Source: JAVBOD01 sp031551045
GTDB lineage: Bacteria > Bacteroidota > Bacteroidia > Bacteroidales > UBA932
Length of the DNA: 16,809 nt
NCBI GenBank assembly: GCA_031551045.1
Contig: JAVBOD010000055.1
Location: forward strand, 1 to 16,809
Direction: 5' to 3'
Shown piece by piece: positions 7,601-13,880 of this stretch. Under the pieces are notes generated by a model. The model was not told the origin of the DNA, made no database searches, and saw nothing but the letters and a program-made list of their open reading frames with translations. Both the position numbers and the translations under genes were made by a program. Position 1 is the first letter of the stretch, and each line of letters opens with the position of its first letter.

Positions 7601-8098
7601 ATGTATAAGATATTATTCATATCGTTTAGTCTGTTGCTATCAACAAATACGCTGCTGGCGCAAGATACCGCATCAACCTATCCTGTAGCATATGCCGATA
7701 CTACAAAATTGGAAATAGCACCGATAGATCCGTTTCTTTTTCCTTCTCAGAATAAGTCTTTGATGAAAGCTTTATTCTTGAATCCAAACGAACTGTTCCA
7801 CTCGTATGACCCTTACCAACTCATGCCGGTGCCTAAGTTATTTGAGAATAATTACAACTCCTACGAAAACAAGCTATTTAGTACACAACGTGTAGGGCAA
7901 TCCATTATGTTGAACATGGAGCAATACCAACGCAACAGTGAAATTTTCGGCACTATTGGTTTAATTATGGGAGTGGCTGCATGGGGGGCCGTAGGCTATC
8001 AAATGTTCCATCCGCAACAAAATCCCAACTTACGCCCCGAAGGGCCGGCGCCGAAACAGGCTCCCACACCAAAAGGCAACCCGAGGCCGATGAGATAG
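7601..8098 (+). CDS. Unrecognised secreted or membrane-anchored protein (165 aa)
   Basis: I do not recognise the family. Residues 1-20 form a clear signal peptide (Met-Tyr-Lys, hydrophobic FISFSLLL core, cleavage likely after TLLA before Gln21). The middle, about residues 30-110, is polar, rich in Pro, Asn and Tyr, and lacks cysteines. A single hydrophobic segment at about 116-136 (rich in Gly and Ala) would anchor the mature protein in a membrane. The tail (137-165) is rich in Pro, Lys and Arg and ends PRPMR. Together this suggests an envelope protein with a basic tail, possibly a small assembly or scaffold factor. Function is unknown. It has its own predicted promoter and converges on ftsY with 11 bp between stop codons. 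Confidence 0.8.
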   Translation: MYKILFISFSLLLSTNTLLAQDTASTYPVAYADTTKLEIAPIDPFLFPSQNKSLMKALFLNPNELFHSYDPYQLMPVPKLFENNYNSYENKLFSTQRVGQSIMLNMEQYQRNSEIFGTIGLIMGVAAWGAVGYQMFHPQQNPNLRPEGPAPKQAPTPKGNPRPMR

Positions 8099-8109
8099 GC
8101 CTCAGTATC

Positions 8110-9048
8110 TTAGAATATAGATGCTACAAATTGTTTTTTATCGAAAATCTGCAAATCGTCGATACCCTCTCCCACTCCGATAAACTTTACCGGAATTTGA
8201 AATTGATCGCTAATGCCTAATACCACGCCGCCTTTGGCGGTCCCGTCGAGTTTGGTTACCGCTAAGGCAGTCACTTGTGTTGCTTTGGTAAACTCTTTTG
8301 CTTGCTGATAGGCATTCTGTCCGGTAGAGCCATCGAGCACCAACAATACTTCATGCGGAGCGTCAGGAATAACCTTTGCCATTACCTGACGGATTTTGGT
8401 CAACTCATTCATCAGGTTTACCTTATTGTGTAATCGCCCTGCCGTATCAATCAATACGACATCGGCGCCTTGCGCTACCGCCGATGAAACCGTATCATAC
8501 GCTACCGAAGCCGGGTCGGCACCCATTTTTTGTTTTACAATACCCACTCCGGCACGCTCGCTCCAAATAGTCAATTGCTCCACAGCCGCAGCGCGAAACG
8601 TGTCGGCAGCTCCCAAAATCACTTTCTTTCCGGCGTTTTTTAATTGTGCGGCCAATTTTCCAATCGTCGTTGTCTTTCCAACGCCGTTCACCCCTACTAC
8701 CATGATGACATAAGGTTTCTTTGAAAAATCGAAGGGTTCGGCCGTTTTATCATCACTAATCAGGAGATTTTCGATCTCTTCGCGAAGAAGAGTGTTCAGT
8801 TCGGCGGCATTCATGTATTTATCGCGCGCCACCCGTTGTTCCACCCGCTCGATAATACGCAGCGTAGTTTCCACCCCGACATCCGAAGTCACTAACGCCT
8901 CTTCCAATTTGTCCAGTACTTCATCGTCAATTTTCGATTTACCGGCAATACTGCGGGTTATTTTTTCGAAAAAACCGGTTTTGGTCTTTTCCATCCCCTT
9001 TTCCAAGCGTTCTTTTTCACGCGAGGAAAATATTCCAAATAGGGCCAT
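8110..9048 (-). CDS. ftsY: Signal recognition particle receptor FtsY
   Basis: This 312-aa SRP-type GTPase docks SRP-ribosome complexes at the inner membrane for co-translational insertion. It has the N-terminal helical N domain (about 20-95) and the NG GTPase domain with P-loop GVNGVGKT (119-126), DTFRAAA (149-155), DTAGR (201-205), TKLDG (265-269) and GVGEGIDDL (291-299). The last residues fit the C-terminal end of FtsY proteins. The long acidic A domain of E. coli FtsY is absent, leaving only a short basic/amphipathic N-terminus (MALFGIFSSREKERLEKG) that may serve as the membrane-targeting helix. It lies downstream of the rpmB-rpmG-DUF4295 cluster but beyond a terminator, so it relies on read-through or a weak promoter in 9049-9160 that I could not identify. 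Confidence 0.97.
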   Translation of the reverse strand: MALFGIFSSREKERLEKGMEKTKTGFFEKITRSIAGKSKIDDEVLDKLEEALVTSDVGVETTLRIIERVEQRVARDKYMNAAELNTLLREEIENLLISDDKTAEPFDFSKKPYVIMVVGVNGVGKTTTIGKLAAQLKNAGKKVILGAADTFRAAAVEQLTIWSERAGVGIVKQKMGADPASVAYDTVSSAVAQGADVVLIDTAGRLHNKVNLMNELTKIRQVMAKVIPDAPHEVLLVLDGSTGQNAYQQAKEFTKATQVTALAVTKLDGTAKGGVVLGISDQFQIPVKFIGVGEGIDDLQIFDKKQFVASIF

Positions 9049-9162
9049 GTTATTTTATTTTTATAAAAATGTTCAACAATTCTACTTTGCTACAACAATT
9101 AACACATTCATAATCAGACTTTTTCGTTAATTCAATATAGTTATATTGTTTATATTCTAAAA

Positions 9163-9190
9163 AACGAAAAAAGCCCCTTTGCAGGAGCTT
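9163..9190 (-). terminator. Intrinsic terminator after the L28-L33-DUF4295 operon
   Basis: Read on the minus strand, AAGCTCC (9190-9184) pairs with GGGGCTT (9177-9171) across a TGCAAA loop. The stem is 7 bp with one G-T pair and is followed by TTTT-CG-TTTT. This is a standard rho-independent terminator about 25 nt downstream of the DUF4295 stop codon. It separates the ribosomal-protein operon from ftsY. Confidence 0.8.
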
Positions 9191-9213
9191 ATCCGATTAT
9201 CGCAAAGCGAAGA

Positions 9214-9375
9214 TTATTTTTTTCCAGCAAAGAAGTTTTTCACTTCTTCGGTGGCTACCATCTCTTCTTTGAATGCATAAGCGCCCGATGCTTCCGAACG
9301 TACCATACGGATGCATTTTACAATATTTTTTCCGGCTGATTTATCGCGAAGTGTTGCGACTGCTTTTTTTGCCAT
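9214..9375 (-). CDS. DUF4295 protein, probable phylum-specific ribosomal protein bL38
   Basis: This small 53-aa basic protein begins MAKKAVATLRDKSAGKNIVK and ends FFAGKK. It matches the DUF4295 pattern I know from Bacteroidota: the MAKKxVATL start, a central I(R/K)MV(R/K)S, then GAYxFKEEMV, and a lysine-rich end. It lies 29 bp after rpmG in the order rpmB-rpmG-DUF4295, just before a terminator. A ribosome structure from Flavobacterium johnsoniae revealed a phylum-specific protein named bL38. Size, charge and operon position suggest that this gene encodes it, but the equivalence is from memory and is an inference. The start ATG at 9375 is the only in-frame option that gives the full conserved N-terminus. 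Confidence 0.9.
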   Translation of the reverse strand: MAKKAVATLRDKSAGKNIVKCIRMVRSEASGAYAFKEEMVATEEVKNFFAGKK

Positions 9376-9404
9376 ACTATTCTTATTTTAACAATGTTGA
9401 TAAA

Positions 9405-9587
9405 CTATTTAATTTCCCGGTGAACAGTCACTTTTTTCATGAACGGATTGTATTTTTTACGTTCCAAACGATCAGTAGTGTTCTTCTTGTTTTTGGTGGT
9501 AATGTAACGCGACATTCCGGCTACGCCGCTTTCACGTTGCTCGGTGCATTCCAATATTACCTGTACCCTATTTCCTTTCTTTGCCAT
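9405..9587 (-). CDS. rpmG: 50S ribosomal protein L33
   Basis: This 60-aa basic protein is a component of the large subunit near the E site. Recognisable L33 features are the start MAKKGNRVQVILECTE, the core SRYITTKNKKNTTDRLE, and the ending KKYNPFMKKVTVHREIK. Only one cysteine (Cys14) is present, so the protein belongs to the zinc-free (C-minus) form of L33; the four-cysteine zinc site is missing. It lies 19 bp downstream of rpmB and 29 bp upstream of the DUF4295 gene, and is almost certainly co-transcribed with both. Confidence 0.97.
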   Translation of the reverse strand: MAKKGNRVQVILECTEQRESGVAGMSRYITTKNKKNTTDRLERKKYNPFMKKVTVHREIK

Positions 9588-9606
9588 ACTTTACTTCTCC
9601 CTACGA

Positions 9607-9846
9607 TTAAGCATTTATGAAACCGGCTTCTTTAGCATCTTTCAATGCTGCTTTCAAGCCTTTTTTATTAATTGTGCGAAGACCGGCAGCTGATACTTTC
9701 AACTGAATAAAACGGTTTTCCCCTTCTACCCAAAAACGTTTTGTTTTCAAGTTCGGAGCAAATTCGCGTTTCGTGCGGCGGTTAGAGTGCGACACGTTAT
9801 TTCCGACCATTCTTTTCTTTCCTGTTATCTGGCAAACCCTTGACAT
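9607..9846 (-). CDS. rpmB: 50S ribosomal protein L28
   Basis: This 79-aa basic protein is part of the large ribosomal subunit. Family signatures are the start MSRVCQITGKK, then NNVSHSNRRTKREFAPNL, then KRFWVEGENRFIQLKVSAAGLRTI split over about residues 36-59, and the C-terminal KKGLKAALKDAKEAGF. Length matches E. coli L28 (78). It is the first gene of the rpmB-rpmG-DUF4295 operon, preceded by a near-perfect promoter at 9891-9921 that gives a leader of about 40 nt. Confidence 0.98.
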   Translation of the reverse strand: MSRVCQITGKKRMVGNNVSHSNRRTKREFAPNLKTKRFWVEGENRFIQLKVSAAGLRTINKKGLKAALKDAKEAGFINA

Positions 9847-9890
9847 AACCTGTTTATATTTTTAAATAGTAATTTTTCAAATTAGGGCTG

Positions 9891-9921
9891 CAAAGATACA
9901 AATAAATTTGGAATCACCAAA
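9891..9921 (-). promoter_or_regulatory. Near-perfect Bacteroidetes promoter for the rpmB operon
   Basis: On the minus strand, TTTG (9921-9918) is followed by 19 nt and then TATCTTTG (9898-9891), an exact match to TTTG, 19-21 nt, TAnnTTTG. The start of transcription should be near 9884, about 38 nt before the rpmB ATG. It is the strongest promoter match in the window, as expected for ribosomal-protein genes. Confidence 0.82.
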
Positions 9922-9951
9922 TAATTTATTCATCTCAAGTTCTTAAGCCCG

Positions 9952-10650
9952 TTAAAAGAAATAGGCCAGCGAGATTTTAAAATTACGGTTACATACGGAT
10001 GACAAGCCGAGCAAGTCTTTTGCCGTTTTCCAACCCTGTACATCTACGACATCTATTAATCCCAAATCGCAAGCCACACTCAGCTGCATCTTATTAAACA
10101 ACTGCGTGCCAACTAAAAAACTTAATCCAACATCAATTCTTTTAAAGAAACCATGCTCGCCGAACATGTCTTGCGCTAATCCGGAATCTTTGTCTTTTTC
10201 ACTACCCCCTAATCCACAGGCAACATAAGGCCCCAAGGCCATGATTATATTGCTTTCTGCTTCCGGATTAAATTTGCAGCCGAAATAAACCGGCAATTGA
10301 AGATAATGCAAGGTAGTAGTCGTTTTTTGGGTGAACAACTGGCCTTCGGCTGTAATGCTCCCGTCAAGTTTTACTCCCTGCATGGAATATAACAATTCAG
10401 GCTGCAGGAAAAGAAGCTGTGTCAGCCCCATTTGCATCATCAGCCCGGCATGAACCCCGGACCTAATAGATGTAGAGCCATCTACCGCATCGACACCGTC
10501 CATGTTATTCATCGCGGCAAACATTTGACTCAGCCCTGTCATATAAGAAGCGTTATAACCGGCCTTAACACCGACCTCTATTTCTTGTGCGCTTACAGAG
10601 GAAGCAAATAAGAGGATGGCTAATACAATCATCATTCTTTTCATAATCAT
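9952..10650 (-). CDS. Outer-membrane beta-barrel protein, PorT/OmpX-like
   Basis: This 232-aa protein starts with a signal peptide (Met3 to about Ala21, MKRMMIVLAILLFASSVSA, cleaved before Gln22). The mature part begins EIEVGVKAGYNASYM, the usual first strand of the outer-membrane beta-barrel (PorT-like, OMP_b-brl) family. Alternating hydrophobic strands recur (LHYLQLPVYFGCKFNPE, IDVGLSFLVGTQL), and the protein ends in aromatic FKISLAYFF, a C-terminal phenylalanine typical of barrels folded by Bam. Such proteins sit in the outer membrane; their substrate is usually unknown. Translation may start at Met1 (10650) or Met3 (10644), the latter giving a cleaner signal peptide. It follows tatC by 25 bp and may be co-transcribed with it. 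Confidence 0.85.
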   Translation of the reverse strand: MIMKRMMIVLAILLFASSVSAQEIEVGVKAGYNASYMTGLSQMFAAMNNMDGVDAVDGSTSIRSGVHAGLMMQMGLTQLLFLQPELLYSMQGVKLDGSITAEGQLFTQKTTTTLHYLQLPVYFGCKFNPEAESNIIMALGPYVACGLGGSEKDKDSGLAQDMFGEHGFFKRIDVGLSFLVGTQLFNKMQLSVACDLGLIDVVDVQGWKTAKDLLGLSSVCNRNFKISLAYFF

Positions 10651-10675
10651 TCGGTTTTTAAGGTTAAACTATATA

Positions 10676-11476
10676 TCAATCTGCTTTGTCAGGCTTTATT
10701 TTCACACACACCACAATACTGAATTCATAGAGCAGGTAGAGCGGAATAGCTACCATAAACATCGTAAATGCATCGGTACTCGGCGTAATAATGGCCGCAG
10801 CCATCAATAATATGATAATGGCATGACGGCGGTATTTACGTAGAAATTTACGAGAGATGATCCCTAAACGGGACAATAAATGAGCCAGTACCGGCATTTC
10901 AAACACCAGGCCCATCACCAGTATCAGCGAAGTGAGCATGCCGATATAAGAATTCAATGAAATTTGATTGGCAACAATATCGCTTACCTGATACGTTCCC
11001 AGAAATTTAATAGTAAGCGGAAAAATCAACATATAACCCACTACCACGCCCAGGTAAAATAACACGGAAGCAAACAAAAAAGCCCGCACCATGCTGCGTT
11101 TTTCGTGCGAATATAAGGCAGGGCTTACAAATCGCCAGAGCTCATAAATAACGTACGGAAAAGCAATGATCAGCCCAATCCAAAAGGAAGTACTCATGTG
11201 CGTGAAAAACTGCGATGCCAAGTTGATATTGATGATATCGATACAGAAAGGCTCCGGGCAGAAGCCGGGCATATTCAGTTTATCGCCTAATTGGCAAAAC
11301 CATTTGTACAGGATAAAATCCGAAGAGCGCGGAGGGAAAATAATGCTGTCAAAAACAAATGACTTGCATAGGAATACTATCACCATGCAAGCCACTACAC
11401 CTATAGCCGAGCGGAACAAGGTGCCGCGCAGGGCATCCAAGTGATCCCAAAAAGACATATCCTTGCCGTCGCTCAT
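10676..11476 (-). CDS. tatC: Sec-independent protein translocase TatC
   Basis: This 266-aa polytopic inner-membrane protein is the substrate receptor of the twin-arginine pathway, which exports folded proteins. It has the N-terminal FWDHLDALR motif (9-17), the FFTHMSTSFWIGL stretch, and the cytoplasmic FPYVIYELWRFVSPALY (106-122) followed by HEKR with Glu125, matching the E. coli signal-binding region around Glu103. Asp235 in TPSTDAF near TM5-6 matches the conserved periplasmic aspartate. Six membrane helices are visible. The first periplasmic loop contains three cysteines (61, 73, 78), which is unusual and could form a disulfide. It lies 21 bp after tatA. The native substrates are not in this window. 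Confidence 0.96.
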   Translation of the reverse strand: MSDGKDMSFWDHLDALRGTLFRSAIGVVACMVIVFLCKSFVFDSIIFPPRSSDFILYKWFCQLGDKLNMPGFCPEPFCIDIININLASQFFTHMSTSFWIGLIIAFPYVIYELWRFVSPALYSHEKRSMVRAFLFASVLFYLGVVVGYMLIFPLTIKFLGTYQVSDIVANQISLNSYIGMLTSLILVMGLVFEMPVLAHLLSRLGIISRKFLRKYRRHAIIILLMAAAIITPSTDAFTMFMVAIPLYLLYEFSIVVCVKIKPDKAD

Positions 11477-11497
11477 GAAGCAAAAGGAAAAAGAAGG

Positions 11498-11680
11498 TTA
11501 CTCCAAGTCTTTTTTAAGATCGTCTTCCACCCCTTTCACGCCGTCCTTGAAGTTTTTCACGCCTTTGCCAAGCCCTTTCATCAGCTCGGGAATTTTTCGA
11601 CCTCCAAAAAGCAGCAATACAATCAATGCGATAACAATGATTTCTTGGGCTCCTAATCCAAAAACTAATAACGTTTTCAT
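11498..11680 (-). CDS. tatA: Sec-independent protein translocase TatA
   Basis: This 60-aa protein forms the pore-forming or membrane-thinning oligomer of the Tat system. A single N-terminal transmembrane helix (about 5-25) ends at the Phe25-Gly26 hinge, followed by GRKIPEL and an amphipathic helix with repeated KGLGKGVKNFKDG, then an acidic/basic tail ending KKDLE. The tail is short compared with E. coli TatA (89 aa) but normal for this phylum. There is no separate tatB here. It starts 37 bp after the dnaN stop and leads into tatC, so tatAC are probably transcribed with dnaN. Confidence 0.95.
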   Translation of the reverse strand: MKTLLVFGLGAQEIIVIALIVLLLFGGRKIPELMKGLGKGVKNFKDGVKGVEDDLKKDLE

Positions 11681-11717
11681 GGAATTATTATTTTATTAAG
11701 TTAGCTCAGATTTTTCG

Positions 11718-12845
11718 TTACACGCCAATCATCATCGGCATCAGCAACGTGAGGATATCTTCGTGTTCGCTCTCTTTTTCCACCGGAAGAATCAATCCGG
11801 CACGATTCGGGTCGGAAAGTTCAAGGCTAACATTCACCGAGGATAGGTTTGCTAAAATATCACAAAGGAATGTCGATTTGAATCCTATTTCAATATCGTC
11901 GCCTTCATACTGGCAGTTTACCCGTTGGAATGCCGATACAGAGAAATCCAAGTCCTGTGCGGAAACAACCATTTCATTACCGGTAATTTTTAATTTAATC
12001 AAGTTACTGGCTTGATTGGAGAATACGGCCACACGGCGCACGGCATTCAACAATTCCACGCGGTCGATTGTAATTTTATTGGTGTTGTTCGTGGGAATCA
12101 CCGATTGGTAAGCCGGGTAGTTTCCTTCCACCAAGCGGCACACCATGGAATAACCGGGAAGCACAAACACGGCATTCTTATCGTCGAAAGTCAGCGTTAC
12201 TTCATCGGCCATTTTACCTAAAATATTTTTCAGCAATCCGGCCGATTTTTTCGGTAAAATAAAAGAAGCAGGGCCATCGCCTTTCATGTCCGTACGTTTG
12301 TAGGAAGCTAACTTGTGAGCATCGGAAGCTACCATCGTAACATGGCTATCTGTAATATCGAAATAAATACCGTTCATTACGGGACGTAATTCGTCGTCGG
12401 CCGTGGCATAGAGCGTTCCGGTAATGCCGTTCAATAATGTATTGGCCGGCATGGAAATAGTAGAAACCGCTTGTTTAAGCTGTGGTTTCTCGGGATAATC
12501 GTCGGCAGGCGAACCGGGAATACTGATTTTACCGGCCGACCAACTGATTTCAATCATCAGATTCGCGCCTCCTACCGTAAATGTAATAGGCTCTTCGTGA
12601 AAATCTTTCAACGAATCCATGAGCATCTTGGCCGGCATGGCCACCGCTCCTTCTTCTTGTACATTACCGATAGTCAAGGTGGTTTCCAAAGTGGTTTCAA
12701 GGTCGGAAGCCACAATATTCAGGTCATTTCCCGTAAGGCGAAACAAAAAATTGTCTAAAATTGCCAAAGGGTTTTTATTGCTTACTACACGCCCTAATAG
12801 CTGCAGGCGCCCCATTAGCTCTGTACTCGAAACTACAAATTTCAT
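11718..12845 (-). CDS. dnaN: DNA polymerase III subunit beta (sliding clamp)
   Basis: This 375-aa protein forms the dimeric ring that tethers DNA polymerase III to DNA. Family features are the start MKFVVSSTELMGRLQLLGRV, SASDLE-like VASDLETTLE in domain 1, the domain 2-3 junction with MNGIYFDI and VASDAHKLA, GNYPAYQSVIP, VFSNQASNLIKL, and the ending LTLLMPMMIGV, which corresponds to the usual C-terminal MPMR/L hydrophobic-pocket region. Length is close to E. coli (366). dnaN is not beside dnaA here; it is followed by tatA-tatC and preceded by the gldFG-DUF4340 set. The 66-bp leader is A/T-rich and I could not identify a convincing promoter in it. Confidence 0.98.
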   Translation of the reverse strand: MKFVVSSTELMGRLQLLGRVVSNKNPLAILDNFLFRLTGNDLNIVASDLETTLETTLTIGNVQEEGAVAMPAKMLMDSLKDFHEEPITFTVGGANLMIEISWSAGKISIPGSPADDYPEKPQLKQAVSTISMPANTLLNGITGTLYATADDELRPVMNGIYFDITDSHVTMVASDAHKLASYKRTDMKGDGPASFILPKKSAGLLKNILGKMADEVTLTFDDKNAVFVLPGYSMVCRLVEGNYPAYQSVIPTNNTNKITIDRVELLNAVRRVAVFSNQASNLIKLKITGNEMVVSAQDLDFSVSAFQRVNCQYEGDDIEIGFKSTFLCDILANLSSVNVSLELSDPNRAGLILPVEKESEHEDILTLLMPMMIGV

Positions 12846-12911
12846 ATTATCAATTAATTAAATTATTTTCTACTGATATTTCAAACTACAATAATACAAT
12901 TTTTTTTTGAA

Positions 12912-13880
12912 TTATAAGCTTTCGGCATTCTTTAGAAAATGGCTGTAATTTTTCAATAAGAGGTCGAAACGCACCCAAGAGGCTAAAGCCCACCGATTTT
13001 TCTCATAGTGATAGAGCAAAAATTTATCGGTATCATAGTTTCCTTCCGGTGTTTTTAATCCGATGCAAGCCACTGTGCATGTTTCTGTTGGGCTTGTTAT
13101 TTGAATAACATGTTGCAAATCGTTTTTCAGCGCATGTTGTTCTCCGGCTCCTCCGGCTATCATTTTATCTACAAATACATTCCCAAAATAGGTTAAGTAG
13201 CGTTTCATCAGTATTTCGTCATAGGATTGCGGAAGCGTATCGTTCAGCGTTGTTAAAACCGGTTTGCTCCCATTATCGAGGTGGATACAAAACGATTCGC
13301 CCGGCATTGCTATATGTTTTACGCAAACTTCGCGCAAAGATTCAATAGGAAATGTAAAAATTTGATTGGCACACCAAAAAGCCGGTTCGGCGCTTAGCGT
13401 AGAAAGAATATCAAATTCATAGCCTCCGGTTCCCAGCAAAAAAACCTCCCCGTCCTTCGCAGCGCCTAACAAACCGACACTACTTTCTTCCATGATATAA
13501 GCCTTCCCTTGCAATTTATCGTCTTTGTTGATTGCGACAAGAAATCCCTTGCAGTGCAATTTCCGTGTGACAGATTCCTGCATATTCTGCGGGATAGGAT
13601 TGAGCCATTCTACATGGCTCAATAAGTACAGAAGGTTCTCTATTCGTTCTTCATTGGCTTCATAGGCGTTATTTACCAACCACTGTTCGCCGTTGTAGGA
13701 AAGCGTCACAGCCATGGAAGAATCGGAAATAATGCTGATACTATACCTTTCCGGATTTTCCATTAAATTTATATTCCCAAAAAGTTTTTTTGATTCGTTC
13801 GACCGGCACAAGAAATAAGCTGCCGTAAGTATCAAAACCGCTAAAAGGAAAAAAGGTGTTTTTTTAGGAAAAATTCTCAT
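12912..13880 (-). CDS. GldG-associated membrane-anchored protein, DUF4340-like
   Basis: The 322-aa protein has one N-terminal membrane anchor (about residues 9-25, FFLLAVLILTAAYFLC) and then a soluble, presumably periplasmic, beta-rich region. The start ATG overlaps the gldG stop codon by 4 bp (ATGA), so the two are translationally coupled and probably function together. Position after a GldG-type gene and the general layout suggest the DUF4340 family, which accompanies ABC-2 auxiliary proteins. I recognise this mainly from context; the sequence itself carries few diagnostic motifs. It could be a structural partner of the GldFG transporter. No catalytic residues are apparent. Confidence 0.75.
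   Translation of the reverse strand: MRIFPKKTPFFLLAVLILTAAYFLCRSNESKKLFGNINLMENPERYSISIISDSSMAVTLSYNGEQWLVNNAYEANEERIENLLYLLSHVEWLNPIPQNMQESVTRKLHCKGFLVAINKDDKLQGKAYIMEESSVGLLGAAKDGEVFLLGTGGYEFDILSTLSAEPAFWCANQIFTFPIESLREVCVKHIAMPGESFCIHLDNGSKPVLTTLNDTLPQSYDEILMKRYLTYFGNVFVDKMIAGGAGEQHALKNDLQHVIQITSPTETCTVACIGLKTPEGNYDTDKFLLYHYEKNRWALASWVRFDLLLKNYSHFLKNAESL

Noticed and set aside
9922..9951. Possible terminator after the outer-membrane protein gene
   Set aside because: The only nearby pairing (CTTAAG with CTTGAG, 2-nt loop) is too weak and lacks a T tract.
12900..12908. A run of nine T on the plus strand as a terminator
   Set aside because: The genes here are on the minus strand, where the run reads as A. 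No stem precedes it on either strand, so it is just part of the A/T-rich dnaN leader.
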